A DNA stretch of 64,000 nt from Brucella pecoris (GTDB taxonomy: Bacteria > Pseudomonadota > Alphaproteobacteria > Rhizobiales > Rhizobiaceae): contig NZ_VEWK01000008.1 of NCBI RefSeq assembly GCF_006376675.1, positions 175,835-239,834 on the forward strand, given 5' to 3'. Under the pieces are notes generated by a model. The model worked only from the letters and a program-made list of their open reading frames with translations, searched no databases and was not told where the DNA came from. This document shows positions 9,133-18,869 of this stretch, in pieces (position 1 is the stretch's first letter; each line of letters opens with the position of its first letter). The translations under genes and the position numbers were made by a program.

Positions 9133-10212
9133 ATGGGGGCGGGGCGGTTTTCCAATATAGATGGGTTGCGCGCGATTGCAGCCACATCGGTTCTATTTCA
9201 TCATATCTTTGGTGACTTCATCCGGGACGCATCTGATCAGAGTACACCTCTGATTGGTTTTCTGACCTCGATAGTTTCGAGTTTTGACTTCGGCCGTTTT
9301 GGCGTGGTGCTGTTTTTTCTGATCAGCGGTTTCGTGGTGCCTTTCAGCATCAAGGGTGACCAGCCGATCAGGCGATTTGCAATCGGTCGGTTCTTCCGTC
9401 TTTACCCTGCGTTCTGGCTTTCACTGCTTTTCATGTGTGGCTATCTGGTATTCACCGGAAACACCCCAGAATTGAAAACCGTGCTGGCCAATGCGACCAT
9501 GGCGGCGAATGTTTTCGGGCAGCCGTGGCTTTCCGGCGTTTACTGGACGCTGTTCATCGAGCTGGCCTTCTATGTATTGATCGCCGTGGCCTTCATGGCT
9601 GGGATTTTGCGACAGCCCTTGCTGGTCTTCGCGGCCGGGCTGCTGCTGGCGCTCTCAACCGGTGGGCCGTTTCTGTTGCGCTTCCTCGGCGTCAATCTGC
9701 CCGTTATCTATATCGGGCTTCATCTATCGTTCCTGTTTTGCGGGTTGCTGCTCCGCTTTACCGTCATTGAAAAGGAAAGGGGCGCTTTATGGGCGGCTCT
9801 GGTACTGATCATTGTACAGATGAGCATTATCGTCTCGATTGGGGACTTTTCTCTTGCTCGAAATGACACGTTCTTCATCGTGGGAAAATTCCCGGTCATC
9901 GCATCTTATGTGGCAGCTTTTTCCGTCTTTCTTCTGTCACTCTGGACGATGAGACCACAATCGGAGCTTCTGTCTTCAACAGGTGAGATAAGTTACTCGA
10001 TCTATCTTTTTCACGTCCCGGTCTGCTGGACGATTTACCTGTTCTTGCCGCCGACAGGCACCTTAAGCGATCTCATCACGATGGCATTGTGTGTCGTTGG
10101 ATCGTTCGCGGTTTCGATCCTGACTTATCGTTATGTGGAGAAGCCGATGATTGCGGTTGGCCGAAGGATTTCCGGACAAGTCAATCGTCCCTTACAACAG
10201 GCGGCAAGCTGA
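9133..10212 (+). CDS. acyltransferase-3 family membrane protein (OafA/YrhL type)
   Basis: A 359-aa polytopic membrane protein. The family hallmarks are an N-terminal NIDGLRAIAATSVLFHH with the essential histidine pair, RFFRLYPAFW near residue 90, and a late SYSIYLFHVPVCW helix. These proteins O-acylate sugars of surface polysaccharides or glycolipids. The ATG at 9133 follows GGAGGGGG. The gene stands alone between an ABC operon and tex, with its own terminator, so the acceptor cannot be inferred from neighbours. Confidence 0.87.
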   Translation: MGAGRFSNIDGLRAIAATSVLFHHIFGDFIRDASDQSTPLIGFLTSIVSSFDFGRFGVVLFFLISGFVVPFSIKGDQPIRRFAIGRFFRLYPAFWLSLLFMCGYLVFTGNTPELKTVLANATMAANVFGQPWLSGVYWTLFIELAFYVLIAVAFMAGILRQPLLVFAAGLLLALSTGGPFLLRFLGVNLPVIYIGLHLSFLFCGLLLRFTVIEKERGALWAALVLIIVQMSIIVSIGDFSLARNDTFFIVGKFPVIASYVAAFSVFLLSLWTMRPQSELLSSTGEISYSIYLFHVPVCWTIYLFLPPTGTLSDLITMALCVVGSFAVSILTYRYVEKPMIAVGRRISGQVNRPLQQAAS

Positions 10213-10250
10213 ACGGCCTCTACGCAAGATCGCAAAGGCCGTTCGTCGTT
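10211..10250. terminator. bidirectional intrinsic terminator
   Basis: A perfect 9-bp stem, GAACGGCCT at 10211-10219 with AGGCCGTTC at 10236-10244, followed by GTCGTTTTTA. It serves the acyltransferase gene and probably the convergent tex gene. Confidence 0.8.
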
Positions 10251-10251
10251 T

Positions 10252-12555
10252 TTATTTCTTCTTCATTGCTTCCAGCAACGCAGCGCCAAAACCGCCGGTT
10301 GATGGCTGTTCCTGTTTGCGCTGCGGCGCGAAGTTCTTAGCGGGCTGCCGGTCGCGGCTTACAGGGCCACGGGGGGCAGGAGCTTCGCCGCCGTCCTTCC
10401 GCATCGTCAGGCCGATGCGCTTGCGTGGCACATCCACTTCCGTCACACGCACCTTCACCACATCGCCAGCCTTGACCACTTCATGCGGGTCTTTGACAAA
10501 GCGGTCGGCGAGCTGCGAAACATGGACGAGCCCGTCCTGATGCACGCCGATATCGACGAAGGCACCAAAGGCTGCAACGTTCGTGACGGTGCCTTCGAGC
10601 ATCATGCCGGGTTTCAGGTCCTTGATGTCATCGATGCCATCGGCGAAGGTCGCGGTCTTGAATTCAGGACGCGGATCGCGGCCCGGCTTATCAAGCTCGG
10701 CAATGATGTCGCGCACGGTTGGCAGACCAAAACGCTCATCGACAAAGACGCGCGGATCGAGCGCCTTGAGGGCCACGCTATCACCCATGAGACTGCGCAC
10801 ATCGCGACCGCAGGCGGAAACGATCTTTTTGGCAACGCCATAGGCTTCCGGGTGAACGGAGGAGGCATCAAGCGGCTCGGTGCCGTTCGCGATACGCAGG
10901 AAGCCTGCGCATTGTTCAAAAGCCCGGTTGCCGAGGCGTGCGACTTTCAGAAGTTCCTTGCGGTTCTTGAAGGCACCGGCGTCATCGCGATGCGCAACAA
11001 TTGCTTCGGCGAGCGATTTTCCGAGACCGGATACACGCGCCAGCAGTGAGGCGGATGCCGTGTTGAGATCAACGCCGACAGCGTTCACCGCATCTTCGAC
11101 CACCGCATCGAGTGAACGCGCCAGACGCGATTGATCGACGTCATGCTGATACTGGCCGACGCCGATGGATTTCGGATCGATCTTCACGAGCTCCGCCAAA
11201 GGGTCCTGCAAGCGGCGGGCGATGGAAACGGCACCGCGCAGCGATACGTCGAGCTGCGGAAATTCGCTCGCTGCTGCTTCTGACGCCGAATAGACCGATG
11301 CACCTGCTTCCGACACGATGACTTTGAGCGGCTTTGGCGCTGGCAGGTCGTTGAGCATATCCACGACAAGACGTTCGGTTTCGCGACTGCCTGTGCCGTT
11401 GCCAATCGCAATCAGCTCGATCTTGTGTTTGCGGATCAGGCTTGCAAGCTCTGCCTGTGTGCCACGCACATCGTTCTTTGGCGGAAACGGATAGACCGTT
11501 GTTGTGTCGAGCAGTTTGCCGGTGCCATCGACGATCGCGACCTTGACGCCGGTGCGGATGCCCGGATCAAGACCCATGGTGGCGCGCGACCCGGCAGGGG
11601 CGGCTAACAGCAGGTCCTTGAGGTTGCGGGCGAAGACGTTGATGGCTTCTTCCTCGGCGCGTTCACGCAGGTCGCGCATGAGATCAAGTGACAAGGAGAG
11701 CGAGAGCTTGACGCGCCATGCCCAGCCTGCAACTTCCATCAGCCAGCGGTCGCCGGGGAGCGTTGCGCCGATATTATAGGCGGCTGCAATTTTGCGTTCG
11801 ACCGGCTTTACAGGCGAGGTGTCGTCGGCGTCGATTTCAATGTCGAGCGACAGAAAATCCTCGTTGCGACCGCGCAGCATGGCCAGAGCGCGGTGTCCCG
11901 CAACATTTGCCCAGCGTTCAGAATGGTCGAAATAATCGGAGAATTTCGCGCCTGCGTCCTGTTTGCCATCGACAACGCGCGAGCGCAGCACGGCGCGATC
12001 TTTGAGGTAGTTGCGCAAATTGCCGATGAGGTCTGCGTTCTCTGAAAAGCCTTCGGCGATGATGTCGCGTGCGCCATCCAGTGCCGCCTTCACATCGGCA
12101 ACTTCACCGGCGACATATTGCGCAGCAATCTCGGTGGGAACCAGTCTGCGGTCGGTAAGTATGGCTTCGGCAAGCGGTCCGAGACCGCGTTCGCGGGCGA
12201 TTTCGGCTTTGGTGCGGCGCTTAGGCTTATAGGGAAGATAAAGATCTTCAAGCTCGGCCTTAGTCTGAACGCCAGCGATTTTCAGTTCCAGTTCCGGCGT
12301 CAGCTTTTCCTGACTGCGGATCGATTCCAGAATGGAGCTGCGGCGTGCTTCGAGTTCGCGCAAGTAGGCGAGGCGCTCTGAAAGCTGGCGCAGTTGCGTG
12401 TCATCAAGCCCGCCGGTGACTTCCTTGCGGTAACGGGCGACGAAAGGCACGGTTGAGCCTTCATCCAGTAGGCCAATAGCGGCAATGGCCTGTTCCGGCT
12501 TTGCATTGATCTCCGCCGCTATAATCCCGGCAATACGCTTGGTGATGTCCGCCAT
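10252..12555 (-). CDS. tex: Tex RNA-binding transcription accessory protein
   Basis: A 767-aa Tex protein of normal length. The N-terminal helical region (residues 1-200) leads to a YqgF-like RNase-H fold near residue 325 ([20 protein letters not shown]). Helix-hairpin-helix motifs follow at about 490-560 ([20 protein letters not shown]). A C-terminal S1 domain near 645-715 contains [16 protein letters not shown] and [14 protein letters not shown]. Basic residues end the chain. Tex is a conserved cytoplasmic nucleic-acid-binding factor. It forms a single-gene unit here, convergent with the acyltransferase gene. Confidence 0.95.
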   Translation of the reverse strand: MADITKRIAGIIAAEINAKPEQAIAAIGLLDEGSTVPFVARYRKEVTGGLDDTQLRQLSERLAYLRELEARRSSILESIRSQEKLTPELELKIAGVQTKAELEDLYLPYKPKRRTKAEIARERGLGPLAEAILTDRRLVPTEIAAQYVAGEVADVKAALDGARDIIAEGFSENADLIGNLRNYLKDRAVLRSRVVDGKQDAGAKFSDYFDHSERWANVAGHRALAMLRGRNEDFLSLDIEIDADDTSPVKPVERKIAAAYNIGATLPGDRWLMEVAGWAWRVKLSLSLSLDLMRDLRERAEEEAINVFARNLKDLLLAAPAGSRATMGLDPGIRTGVKVAIVDGTGKLLDTTTVYPFPPKNDVRGTQAELASLIRKHKIELIAIGNGTGSRETERLVVDMLNDLPAPKPLKVIVSEAGASVYSASEAAASEFPQLDVSLRGAVSIARRLQDPLAELVKIDPKSIGVGQYQHDVDQSRLARSLDAVVEDAVNAVGVDLNTASASLLARVSGLGKSLAEAIVAHRDDAGAFKNRKELLKVARLGNRAFEQCAGFLRIANGTEPLDASSVHPEAYGVAKKIVSACGRDVRSLMGDSVALKALDPRVFVDERFGLPTVRDIIAELDKPGRDPRPEFKTATFADGIDDIKDLKPGMMLEGTVTNVAAFGAFVDIGVHQDGLVHVSQLADRFVKDPHEVVKAGDVVKVRVTEVDVPRKRIGLTMRKDGGEAPAPRGPVSRDRQPAKNFAPQRKQEQPSTGGFGAALLEAMKKK

Positions 12556-12702
12556 GTATTTTCCAATTCTCCACTATCACGGCGAACATAGTCGGATGCC
12601 GGTTCGGCGCAATCAAGGCAGTATCGATGTTCCACAGGAAAGGCGTCGATTTACCTCTTCACGCGCATGTGAACAGCCTCCCTCTTTTTAAATCGAATTT
12701 AA

Positions 12703-12730
12703 ACGATACTTATATCGTGAAATGACGATA
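12703..12730. promoter_or_regulatory. candidate ArsR operator
   Basis: Perfect dyad ACGATA-CTTA-TATCGT at 12703-12718, plus a third ACGATA at 12725-12730, 25-52 bp before the ArsR start. The position would overlap the core promoter or start site, as expected for an autorepressing ArsR protein. No other gene in the vicinity would use it except the downstream Old Yellow Enzyme gene. Confidence 0.55.
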
Positions 12731-12754
12731 TGAATGAAGATCAGCGAGGTGACC

Positions 12755-13090
12755 ATGATGTCGGACATTCAATCTATAGCACAGCCTAATTCATTAGCTA
12801 TGCCGTTGGACGAGATACTCAAGGCACTTGGCCATCCAGTTCGTCTCGACATTTTGAGCTGGCTCAAGCAGCCGGAGAAGCATTTCTCCGCTCAGCACAT
12901 GCCCCTGGAGATGGGTGTGTGCGCCGGTCAGTTCGAACGGTGTGGTCTTTCCCAATCCACCGTTTCTGCTCATTTGTCCGTGCTGACGAAAGCGGGGCTG
13001 ATTTCGCCCCACCGCGTCGGCCAATGGACCTTCTACAAGCGCGATGAGGAGGCGATTGCCGCCTTGCTCAAATCACTGTCCGATCTTTAA
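12755..13090 (+). CDS. ArsR-family repressor with two cysteines in the helix-turn-helix region
   Basis: A 111-aa winged-helix regulator. I chose the ATG at 12755 because GAGG lies 5 nt upstream; an ATG at 12734 is less well placed. The DNA-reading helix is near residues 64-80 (GLSQSTVSAHLSVLTKAGLI). Cys56 and Cys63 sit just before it (GVCAGQFERC), a suitable place for thiol-based sensing of electrophiles or oxidants. It is 40 bp upstream of an Old Yellow Enzyme gene on the same strand, so it probably represses both. Redox sensing is inferred from the cysteines and the target. Confidence 0.85.
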   Translation: MMSDIQSIAQPNSLAMPLDEILKALGHPVRLDILSWLKQPEKHFSAQHMPLEMGVCAGQFERCGLSQSTVSAHLSVLTKAGLISPHRVGQWTFYKRDEEAIAALLKSLSDL

Positions 13091-13130
13091 TCCCGTTTGC
13101 CCAATCTTTCCCATTTGAAGGAATGTATCC

Positions 13131-14246
13131 ATGGCCACATTGTTCGATCCAGTTACAATCGGCGATCTCAAGCTTGCCAATCGTATCGTTATGGCACCGC
13201 TGACGCGCAATCGCTCGCCCCGCGCTGTGCCAAACGACCTCAACGTCACCTATTATGAACAGCGCGCCAGTGCTGGCCTTATCATCACCGAGGCAACGCC
13301 GATCAGCCATCAGGGGCAGGGTTATGCCGATGTGCCGGGCCTTTATTCCGATGAGCAGCTTGCTGGCTGGAAGCGCGTGACCGACGCCGTGCATAGCGCA
13401 GGCGGCAAGATCGTCGTGCAGATGTGGCATGTGGGCCGTATTTCGCACGACAGCCTGCAGCCAAATGGCGGCAAGCCGGTGGCACCTTCGGCCATCACGG
13501 CCAAGTCGAAGACCTATCTCGTGCATCCGGACGGCACCGGCGAATTCGCGCCAACCTCAGAGCCGCGTGCGCTTGAAAAGAGCGAGTTGCCGGAAATCGT
13601 TGCGACCTATGCCAAGGCTGCAAAGGATGCTGTTGAGGTGGCTGGTTTTGACGGCGTCGAAATCCACGCTGCAAACGGCTATCTGATCGATCAGTTCTTG
13701 CGTTCGGGCAGCAATCACCGCACCGATGAATATGGTGGCTCGATTGAAAACCGCGCCCGCTTCCTATTCGAAGTCGTTGATGCCGTGACGAAAGCGGTTG
13801 GTGCCAGCAAGGTCGGTATTCGTCTTTCGCCGGTAACACCTGCCAATGACTCATCGGATTCCGATCCGCAGCCGCTGTTCGACTATGTGCTCGAAAAGCT
13901 TGCCTCCTACGGTCTTGCTTATGTTCATATCATTGAGGGTGCGACCGGCGGTCCACGCGATTTCCAGCAGGGTCCGCAGCCATTCGATTATGCGCGTCTC
14001 AAACAGGTTTATCGCGATGCCGGTGGTGAAGCTGCCTGGATGGTCAACAATGGCTATGATCGCGAACTGGCTGAACAGGAAATCGAAAGCGGCCGCGCTG
14101 ATGTGGTTGCCTTTGGCAAGCCGTTTATCTCCAATCCGGATCTCGTTCGTCGTTTGAAGGATAATTCACCGCTCAATGAGCTGGATCAGCAGCATATGTA
14201 TGGCGGTGGCGCCAAGGGGTATACGGACTATCCGATCCTTGCCTGA
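13131..14246 (+). CDS. NADPH-dependent alkene reductase (Old Yellow Enzyme family)
   Basis: A 371-aa FMN TIM-barrel protein of the NemA/OYE family. Diagnostic segments are the N-terminal NRIVMAPLTRNRS, the HVGRISH strand, the active-site EIHAANGYLIDQFLRSGSNH near residues 180-200 with DEYGGSIENRARF after it, and the phosphate-binding VNNGYDRELAEQ and VAFGKPFISNPDL. These enzymes reduce activated C=C bonds of enones and maleimides, or nitro compounds. It is paired with an upstream cysteine-containing ArsR regulator and ends at a strong terminator. The physiological substrate is unknown. Confidence 0.92.
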   Translation: MATLFDPVTIGDLKLANRIVMAPLTRNRSPRAVPNDLNVTYYEQRASAGLIITEATPISHQGQGYADVPGLYSDEQLAGWKRVTDAVHSAGGKIVVQMWHVGRISHDSLQPNGGKPVAPSAITAKSKTYLVHPDGTGEFAPTSEPRALEKSELPEIVATYAKAAKDAVEVAGFDGVEIHAANGYLIDQFLRSGSNHRTDEYGGSIENRARFLFEVVDAVTKAVGASKVGIRLSPVTPANDSSDSDPQPLFDYVLEKLASYGLAYVHIIEGATGGPRDFQQGPQPFDYARLKQVYRDAGGEAAWMVNNGYDRELAEQEIESGRADVVAFGKPFISNPDLVRRLKDNSPLNELDQQHMYGGGAKGYTDYPILA

Positions 14247-14255
14247 TCATGAAAA

Positions 14256-14286
14256 TAAAGAGGCCGGAGAAACTCCGGCCTCTTTA
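14256..14286. terminator. bidirectional intrinsic terminator
   Basis: A 14-bp perfect stem (TAAAGAGGCCGGAG at 14256-14269 and its complement at 14273-14286) with an AAA loop. It is flanked by A- and T-rich ends, so it can serve both the alkene reductase and the convergent Lrp gene. Confidence 0.9.
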
Positions 14287-14290
14287 TCGT

Positions 14291-14728
14291 TTATAACCTT
14301 GCCCGCGTTGAGCGCGGGGTGGCAAGCAGCAGATTGGTTTCGCTGGCCTTGATGCCCGGCACCAGTCGAATGCGGCGCAGCACGGCATCGAAATCGGTCA
14401 GTGTTGCAGCACCCAGTTCCACCACCAGATCGAAACGACCATTGGTAGTGTGAACGGCTGAAATTTCCGAGAAGCCACCAAGCGCCTTGACCACGCGGTC
14501 GGCGACATGGCCTTCGATTTCGATCATCATGATGCCACGCACCGGCAGATCAACTGCGTCAGACCGCAGGATCACTGTGTAGCCGATGATGTCTCCGGAC
14601 TGTTCAAGCCGTTCCATACGGGCGCGGACCGTCGCGCGGGAAACACCGAGATCGATTGCCACATCCGAAATGCTGCGTCGGCCATTGTGGCGTAAAAGCG
14701 TGATAAGCTTTTCATCCAGATCGTCCAT
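14291..14728 (-). CDS. Lrp/AsnC-family regulator of arginine/ornithine catabolism
   Basis: A 145-aa Lrp/AsnC protein. The helix-turn-helix is at about residues 5-55 (LDEKLITLLRHNGRRSISDV and LGVSRATVRARMERLEQSG). An RAM ligand-binding domain follows from about 70 (GIMMIEIEGHVADRVVKALG). I chose the ATG at 14728 (MDDLDEKL) because GGAG precedes it. It is divergent from arginase and ornithine cyclodeaminase, the same arrangement as other rhizobial arginine-catabolic regulators, so activation of that operon is the likely role. Confidence 0.88.
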   Translation of the reverse strand: MDDLDEKLITLLRHNGRRSISDVAIDLGVSRATVRARMERLEQSGDIIGYTVILRSDAVDLPVRGIMMIEIEGHVADRVVKALGGFSEISAVHTTNGRFDLVVELGAATLTDFDAVLRRIRLVPGIKASETNLLLATPRSTRARL

Positions 14729-14859
14729 GTTTTCTCCATTTTGAAAAGCCAATCCGACATTCTGATAAACCAAACCGTTAAAATTGCCAATCCGGTTGCT
14801 TCACATCGCCAAGCGTAAATGGTCAATCTAGGGCAATAATTTCTCTGGAGTAGCACTTT

Positions 14860-15780
14860 ATGCATTGCAAGATTTTGGGATTGCCTGTTCAGGAAGGCAC
14901 TGGACGTCTCGGCTGCAATATGGGCCCCGACGGTTATCGCGCCGCTGGCATTGCGGACGCAATTCGCGAGCTTGGCCACGAGTTTACCGATCTCGGCAAT
15001 CTGGCTCCGGCTGAACTGCGCCCGCTGACCCATCCCAATCCTGTGATCAAGGCACTGCCGCAGGCTGTCGCCTGGATCGAAGCCATCAGCGAAGCTGCTT
15101 ATCGCGAAAGCGAAGACGGTTTCCCGATCTTCCTCGGTGGCGATCATCTGCTTGCAGCAGGCACTGTTCCCGGCATCGCGCGCCGCGCCGCAGAAAAGGG
15201 CCGCAAGCAATTTGTGCTGTGGCTTGATGCGCATACGGATTTCCATACGCTGGAAACGACGGGCAGTGGCAATCTGCATGGCACACCTGTTGCCTATTAC
15301 ACGGGCCAGAAGGGCTTTGAAGGCTATTTCCCGGCTTTGGCAGCGCCGATTGATCCCGCCAATGTTTGCATGATGGGTATTCGCAGTGTTGATCCGGCAG
15401 AACGTGCTGCGATCAAGCAGACCGATGTTGCCGTCTACGACATGCGCCTTATCGATGAGCATGGTGTAGCAGCCCTGTTGCGCCGCTTCCTGCAGCGCGT
15501 GAAGGACGAAAACGGTCTTCTTCATGTGAGTCTCGATGTCGATTTCCTTGAGCCGTCGATTGCGCCCGCTGTGGGCACCACGGTTCCCGGCGGCGCGACC
15601 TTCCGTGAAGCGCATCTCATTATGGAAATGCTGCACGACAGCGATCTGGTGACAAGCCTCGATCTCGTCGAGCTTAATCCGTTTCTCGATGAACGCGGAC
15701 GCACCGCAACCGTGATGGTCGACCTTATGGCGAGCCTTTTGGGCCGCAGCGTCATGGATCGTCCAACCATCAATTATTGA
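14860..15780 (+). CDS. rocF: arginase
   Basis: A 306-aa ureohydrolase that cleaves L-arginine to L-ornithine and urea. All Mn2+-binding motifs are visible: GGDHLL near residue 93, WLDAHTDFHT near residue 124, and SLDVDFLEPSIAP near residue 225. A GxxNMGPDGYR segment opens the protein. It is followed after 63 bp by ornithine cyclodeaminase and preceded by a divergent Lrp regulator, so the pair takes arginine to proline. Confidence 0.95.
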   Translation: MHCKILGLPVQEGTGRLGCNMGPDGYRAAGIADAIRELGHEFTDLGNLAPAELRPLTHPNPVIKALPQAVAWIEAISEAAYRESEDGFPIFLGGDHLLAAGTVPGIARRAAEKGRKQFVLWLDAHTDFHTLETTGSGNLHGTPVAYYTGQKGFEGYFPALAAPIDPANVCMMGIRSVDPAERAAIKQTDVAVYDMRLIDEHGVAALLRRFLQRVKDENGLLHVSLDVDFLEPSIAPAVGTTVPGGATFREAHLIMEMLHDSDLVTSLDLVELNPFLDERGRTATVMVDLMASLLGRSVMDRPTINY

Positions 15781-15843
15781 ATTCAGAAACCGCATTCGCT
15801 GCTGGTGGATCAATGGTCTGCCGCTGAATGCTAAGGAGCAAGA

Positions 15844-16920
15844 ATGACCCAACCGAACCTCAATATCGTCCCTTTCGTCAGTGTCGATCACATGATGAAG
15901 TTGGTGCTTTCCGTCGGCGTCGAGACCTTCCTCAAGGAACTCGCCGATTATGTGGAAGAGGATTTCCGCCGCTGGGAAAGCTTTGACAAAACGCCGCGCG
16001 TGGCTTCGCATTCCGATGAAGGCGTGATCGAGCTGATGCCGACAAGCGACGGTACGATGTACGGCTTCAAATATGTGAACGGTCATCCAAAGAATACGCG
16101 TGACGGCCTGCAGACGGTTACGGCTTTTGGCGTTCTCTCGGATGTTGGCAGCGGTTATCCGATGCTTTTGACCGAAATGACCATTCTGACGGCGCTGCGC
16201 ACCGCTGCAACCTCGGCAGTTGCGGCCAAGCATCTTGCGCCAAAGAATGCGCGCACGATGGCGATCATCGGCAATGGTGCGCAGAGCGAATTTCAGGCTT
16301 TGGCGTTCAAGGCAATTCTCGGCATCGACAAGCTGCGTCTCTACGATATTGACCGCACGGCTTCGGAAAAATGCGCGCGCAATCTGGAAGGCGCAGGCAT
16401 TGATATCGTGATCTGCAAGGATGTTGAAGAAGTGGTCGAGGGTGCGGACATCATCACCACCGTAACCGCCGACAAGCTCAATGCCACGATCCTGACCGAC
16501 AATATGGTTGGTGCTGGCGTTCATATCAACGCGGTTGGCGGTGACTGCCCAGGCAAGACGGAGCTGCACGGCGATATCCTCCGCCGTTCGGACATCTTCG
16601 TCGAATATCCGCCGCAGACCCGCATTGAAGGCGAAATTCAGCAGCTTCCGGAAGATTATCCCGTCAATGAATTGTGGGAAGTGATCACAGGCAAGACTGA
16701 AGGCCGCAAGGATGCGCGTCAGATTACGCTGTTCGACTCGGTCGGCTTTGCAACGGAAGACTTTTCGGCTCTGCGCTACGTTCGTGACAAGCTGAAGGAT
16801 ACGGGCTTTTATGAGCAGCTCGATCTGCTGGCTGATCCGGATGAGCCGCGCGATCTTTACGGCATGTTGTTGCGCCACAAGCAGCAGCTTCAGGCCGAAA
16901 AGTCCAAGCCAGCGGCCTGA
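15844..16920 (+). CDS. ocd: ornithine cyclodeaminase
   Basis: A 358-aa member of the OCD/mu-crystallin family, which converts L-ornithine to L-proline and ammonia using bound NAD+. The Rossmann motif IIGNGAQSEFQALAFK lies near residue 142. The catalytic aspartate region AVGGDCPGKTEL is near residue 235. The length matches bacterial OCD. It lies downstream of arginase in the same orientation and completes the arginine-to-proline route. The start ATG follows AAGGAG. Confidence 0.94.
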   Translation: MTQPNLNIVPFVSVDHMMKLVLSVGVETFLKELADYVEEDFRRWESFDKTPRVASHSDEGVIELMPTSDGTMYGFKYVNGHPKNTRDGLQTVTAFGVLSDVGSGYPMLLTEMTILTALRTAATSAVAAKHLAPKNARTMAIIGNGAQSEFQALAFKAILGIDKLRLYDIDRTASEKCARNLEGAGIDIVICKDVEEVVEGADIITTVTADKLNATILTDNMVGAGVHINAVGGDCPGKTELHGDILRRSDIFVEYPPQTRIEGEIQQLPEDYPVNELWEVITGKTEGRKDARQITLFDSVGFATEDFSALRYVRDKLKDTGFYEQLDLLADPDEPRDLYGMLLRHKQQLQAEKSKPAA

Positions 16921-16925
16921 TTTCC

Positions 16926-16970
16926 GATCTTTTGAGCAGCTTCCACTTTTGGGAATGCTCTAGCTGTTGC
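16926..16970 (+). repeat. degenerate dispersed repeat fragment
   Basis: The short stretch GAGCAGCTTCCACTTTTGGG followed by AATGCTCTAG resembles the tail of the type B intergenic repeats. Only this fragment is recognisable. Confidence 0.35.
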
Positions 16971-17090
16971 AACCCTGCCGCGCTTGATGTGCGGTGGGGA
17001 CACGCTTTCGCAATCAATGCGATAAACTCTTGTGCCGTGCGCAATTTCCATTATTGCAGGATGTGATTTCTGTGACGGGGTGCATTGGGT

Positions 17091-18869
17091 ATGGGCGACA
17101 GGGTGGAAAGCGAAACATCCTTAAGACAATCGGTGAGTACTGTGCGGCCTGCCGCCAGCCCCGTCGTCTTCTGCGAGACACTGGGCCTTTTTCAGGCTCC
17201 CCTTGGCCAATCTCTTGATACAGTTGTCGTATTTGCCAGTCCCTGGGGGCTGGAAGAGCTTTGCACGACACGCAAATTCTGGCGCGTCATTGCCGACGAA
17301 CTGTCGGCGCATGGCATCGCTTCTTTCCGTTTTGACTGGCCCGGCACGGGCGATGGGCGTGACGACATCGATTTTTCGAAAGGGCTGGAGCTCTGGCAAA
17401 ATACCTTGGTGGAGGCTGCCCGGAAAGCGCGCGACCTGTCAGGGGCAAGCCGCGTCATTATCATCGGGCAGAGCCTTGGTGCAGCCGTCGCTGCCGAAAC
17501 TGCGGCCCGGATCGACGGTATCGCGGCATTGGCGCTACTGGCGCCGGTCATTTCAGGACGGTTCTACACGCGTGAACTGGCCGTCTGGTCGAGCATGGTC
17601 GATGCCGATCTGGGACTGACCGATGCGCAGAGGATCAAGAACAGCGTTTCCATCGCATCGCTGACGATGCAGCCGGAAGTGGCCGCCGATGTGAAGAAGA
17701 TCAATCTTCTGTCACTGGAGACGAGGCCCGCGCCGCAATGTCTTTTGCTGGCGCGGACGGATCGTCCGAACGATGCCGAACTGGCGACGCATCTGGAAAA
17801 ACTGGGTGCGGACGTGACGGTTGAAGCCTTTGCCGATTACGACAAGCTGATTTCGAACCCGGTTATCTCTCGGCTGCCCCTGGAAGTCGCGGATCGGCTT
17901 GTCGATTGGGTGGCAGGCCTTGCAGGGTCTGATCCCGCGCAGAATAAGCCCGATGATAGCGCTCTTGGCGGCTCTTTGACGGGCGACGGGTTTATCGAAA
18001 CGCCCGTATCTTTCGGTTCCGGCGATCGCCTTTCAGGCGTTATCTGTGCGCCCCTGGGCGAACGGCGCGGCAGAACGGTCCTTTTCCTGTCGTCATCCTA
18101 TGACCGGCGTGTCGGATGGGGCCGCACCACTGTTGAGATGGCACGCAAGCTTGCACGGGAAGGGATGGCTTCCCTGCGCTTCGACATCGCGAATGCTGGC
18201 GACAGCCCGCCCCATCCGGGCATGCCGGAACAGGTGCTTTACACCCAAGGACCAGAAACAGATGTTGCCGAAGCTCTCGATTATCTTGAAGCCATAGGCT
18301 GGGGGCGTCCCGTTGTCGCCGGACGGTGCAGCGGTGCGTTTCTAGGGTTCCACAGCGCCCTCAAAGATGAACGCATTTCCGGTGCGGTTCTCGTCAATCC
18401 GGTGACATTTTATTGGGCGCCAGAGCGTTCGGTTGAGGATGCCGTTCGCGAAGGCAATCGCACGCTAGGGGATTACGGCAGTCGCGCGCTCCGCGCCGAA
18501 ACCTTCCAGCGTCTGTTTCGCGGTGAACTGGATATCCGCGCTATCCTGCGCAATCTCACGCGCGGGATCGTCGGACGTGTTCGCAGTCTGGCACGCAAGG
18601 TCCTGCGCAGCCGGACAGTGGAGGGGCGGGCGGTCTACTCGGCTTTTGACGAATTGAAGCAGCGTGAGGTGCCGCTGGCGCTGGTCTATGCCGAAAAGGA
18701 TACCGGGCGCCAACATTTCAATTTCTACTTCGATCAGGCGGGCAGCAGCGTGCAGGGTTTCGACAATGTATCGGTCGCCGTCATTCCCGATGCCGATCAT
18801 AATCTGACGCCGGAACATTCACGCGAAATCTATATCGACGCGATCCGTTCGCTGGCCTTGCGGGATTAG
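17091..18869 (+). CDS. tandem two-domain alpha/beta hydrolase
   Basis: A 592-aa protein built of two alpha/beta hydrolase folds. Domain 1 (about residues 25-285) has the nucleophile elbow IIGQSLGAAV with Ser128. Domain 2 (about 300-592) has AGRCSGAF, which puts Cys413 at the nucleophile position. A late DADHNLTPEHS supplies an Asp/His pair. I chose the ATG at 17091; an in-frame TTG lies 6 nt earlier. Its stop overlaps the stop of the convergent GH2 gene by 4 bp, so it borders the carrier-protein operon and may act on its product. Similar hydrolases occur near exopolysaccharide genes. The reaction is unknown. Confidence 0.75.
   Translation: MGDRVESETSLRQSVSTVRPAASPVVFCETLGLFQAPLGQSLDTVVVFASPWGLEELCTTRKFWRVIADELSAHGIASFRFDWPGTGDGRDDIDFSKGLELWQNTLVEAARKARDLSGASRVIIIGQSLGAAVAAETAARIDGIAALALLAPVISGRFYTRELAVWSSMVDADLGLTDAQRIKNSVSIASLTMQPEVAADVKKINLLSLETRPAPQCLLLARTDRPNDAELATHLEKLGADVTVEAFADYDKLISNPVISRLPLEVADRLVDWVAGLAGSDPAQNKPDDSALGGSLTGDGFIETPVSFGSGDRLSGVICAPLGERRGRTVLFLSSSYDRRVGWGRTTVEMARKLAREGMASLRFDIANAGDSPPHPGMPEQVLYTQGPETDVAEALDYLEAIGWGRPVVAGRCSGAFLGFHSALKDERISGAVLVNPVTFYWAPERSVEDAVREGNRTLGDYGSRALRAETFQRLFRGELDIRAILRNLTRGIVGRVRSLARKVLRSRTVEGRAVYSAFDELKQREVPLALVYAEKDTGRQHFNFYFDQAGSSVQGFDNVSVAVIPDADHNLTPEHSREIYIDAIRSLALRD

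Noticed and set aside
14572..16878. Long minus-strand reading frame (768 codons) opposite arginase and ornithine cyclodeaminase
   Set aside because: It is antisense to two clearly recognised genes and has no recognisable domain. High-GC codon bias produces such frames.
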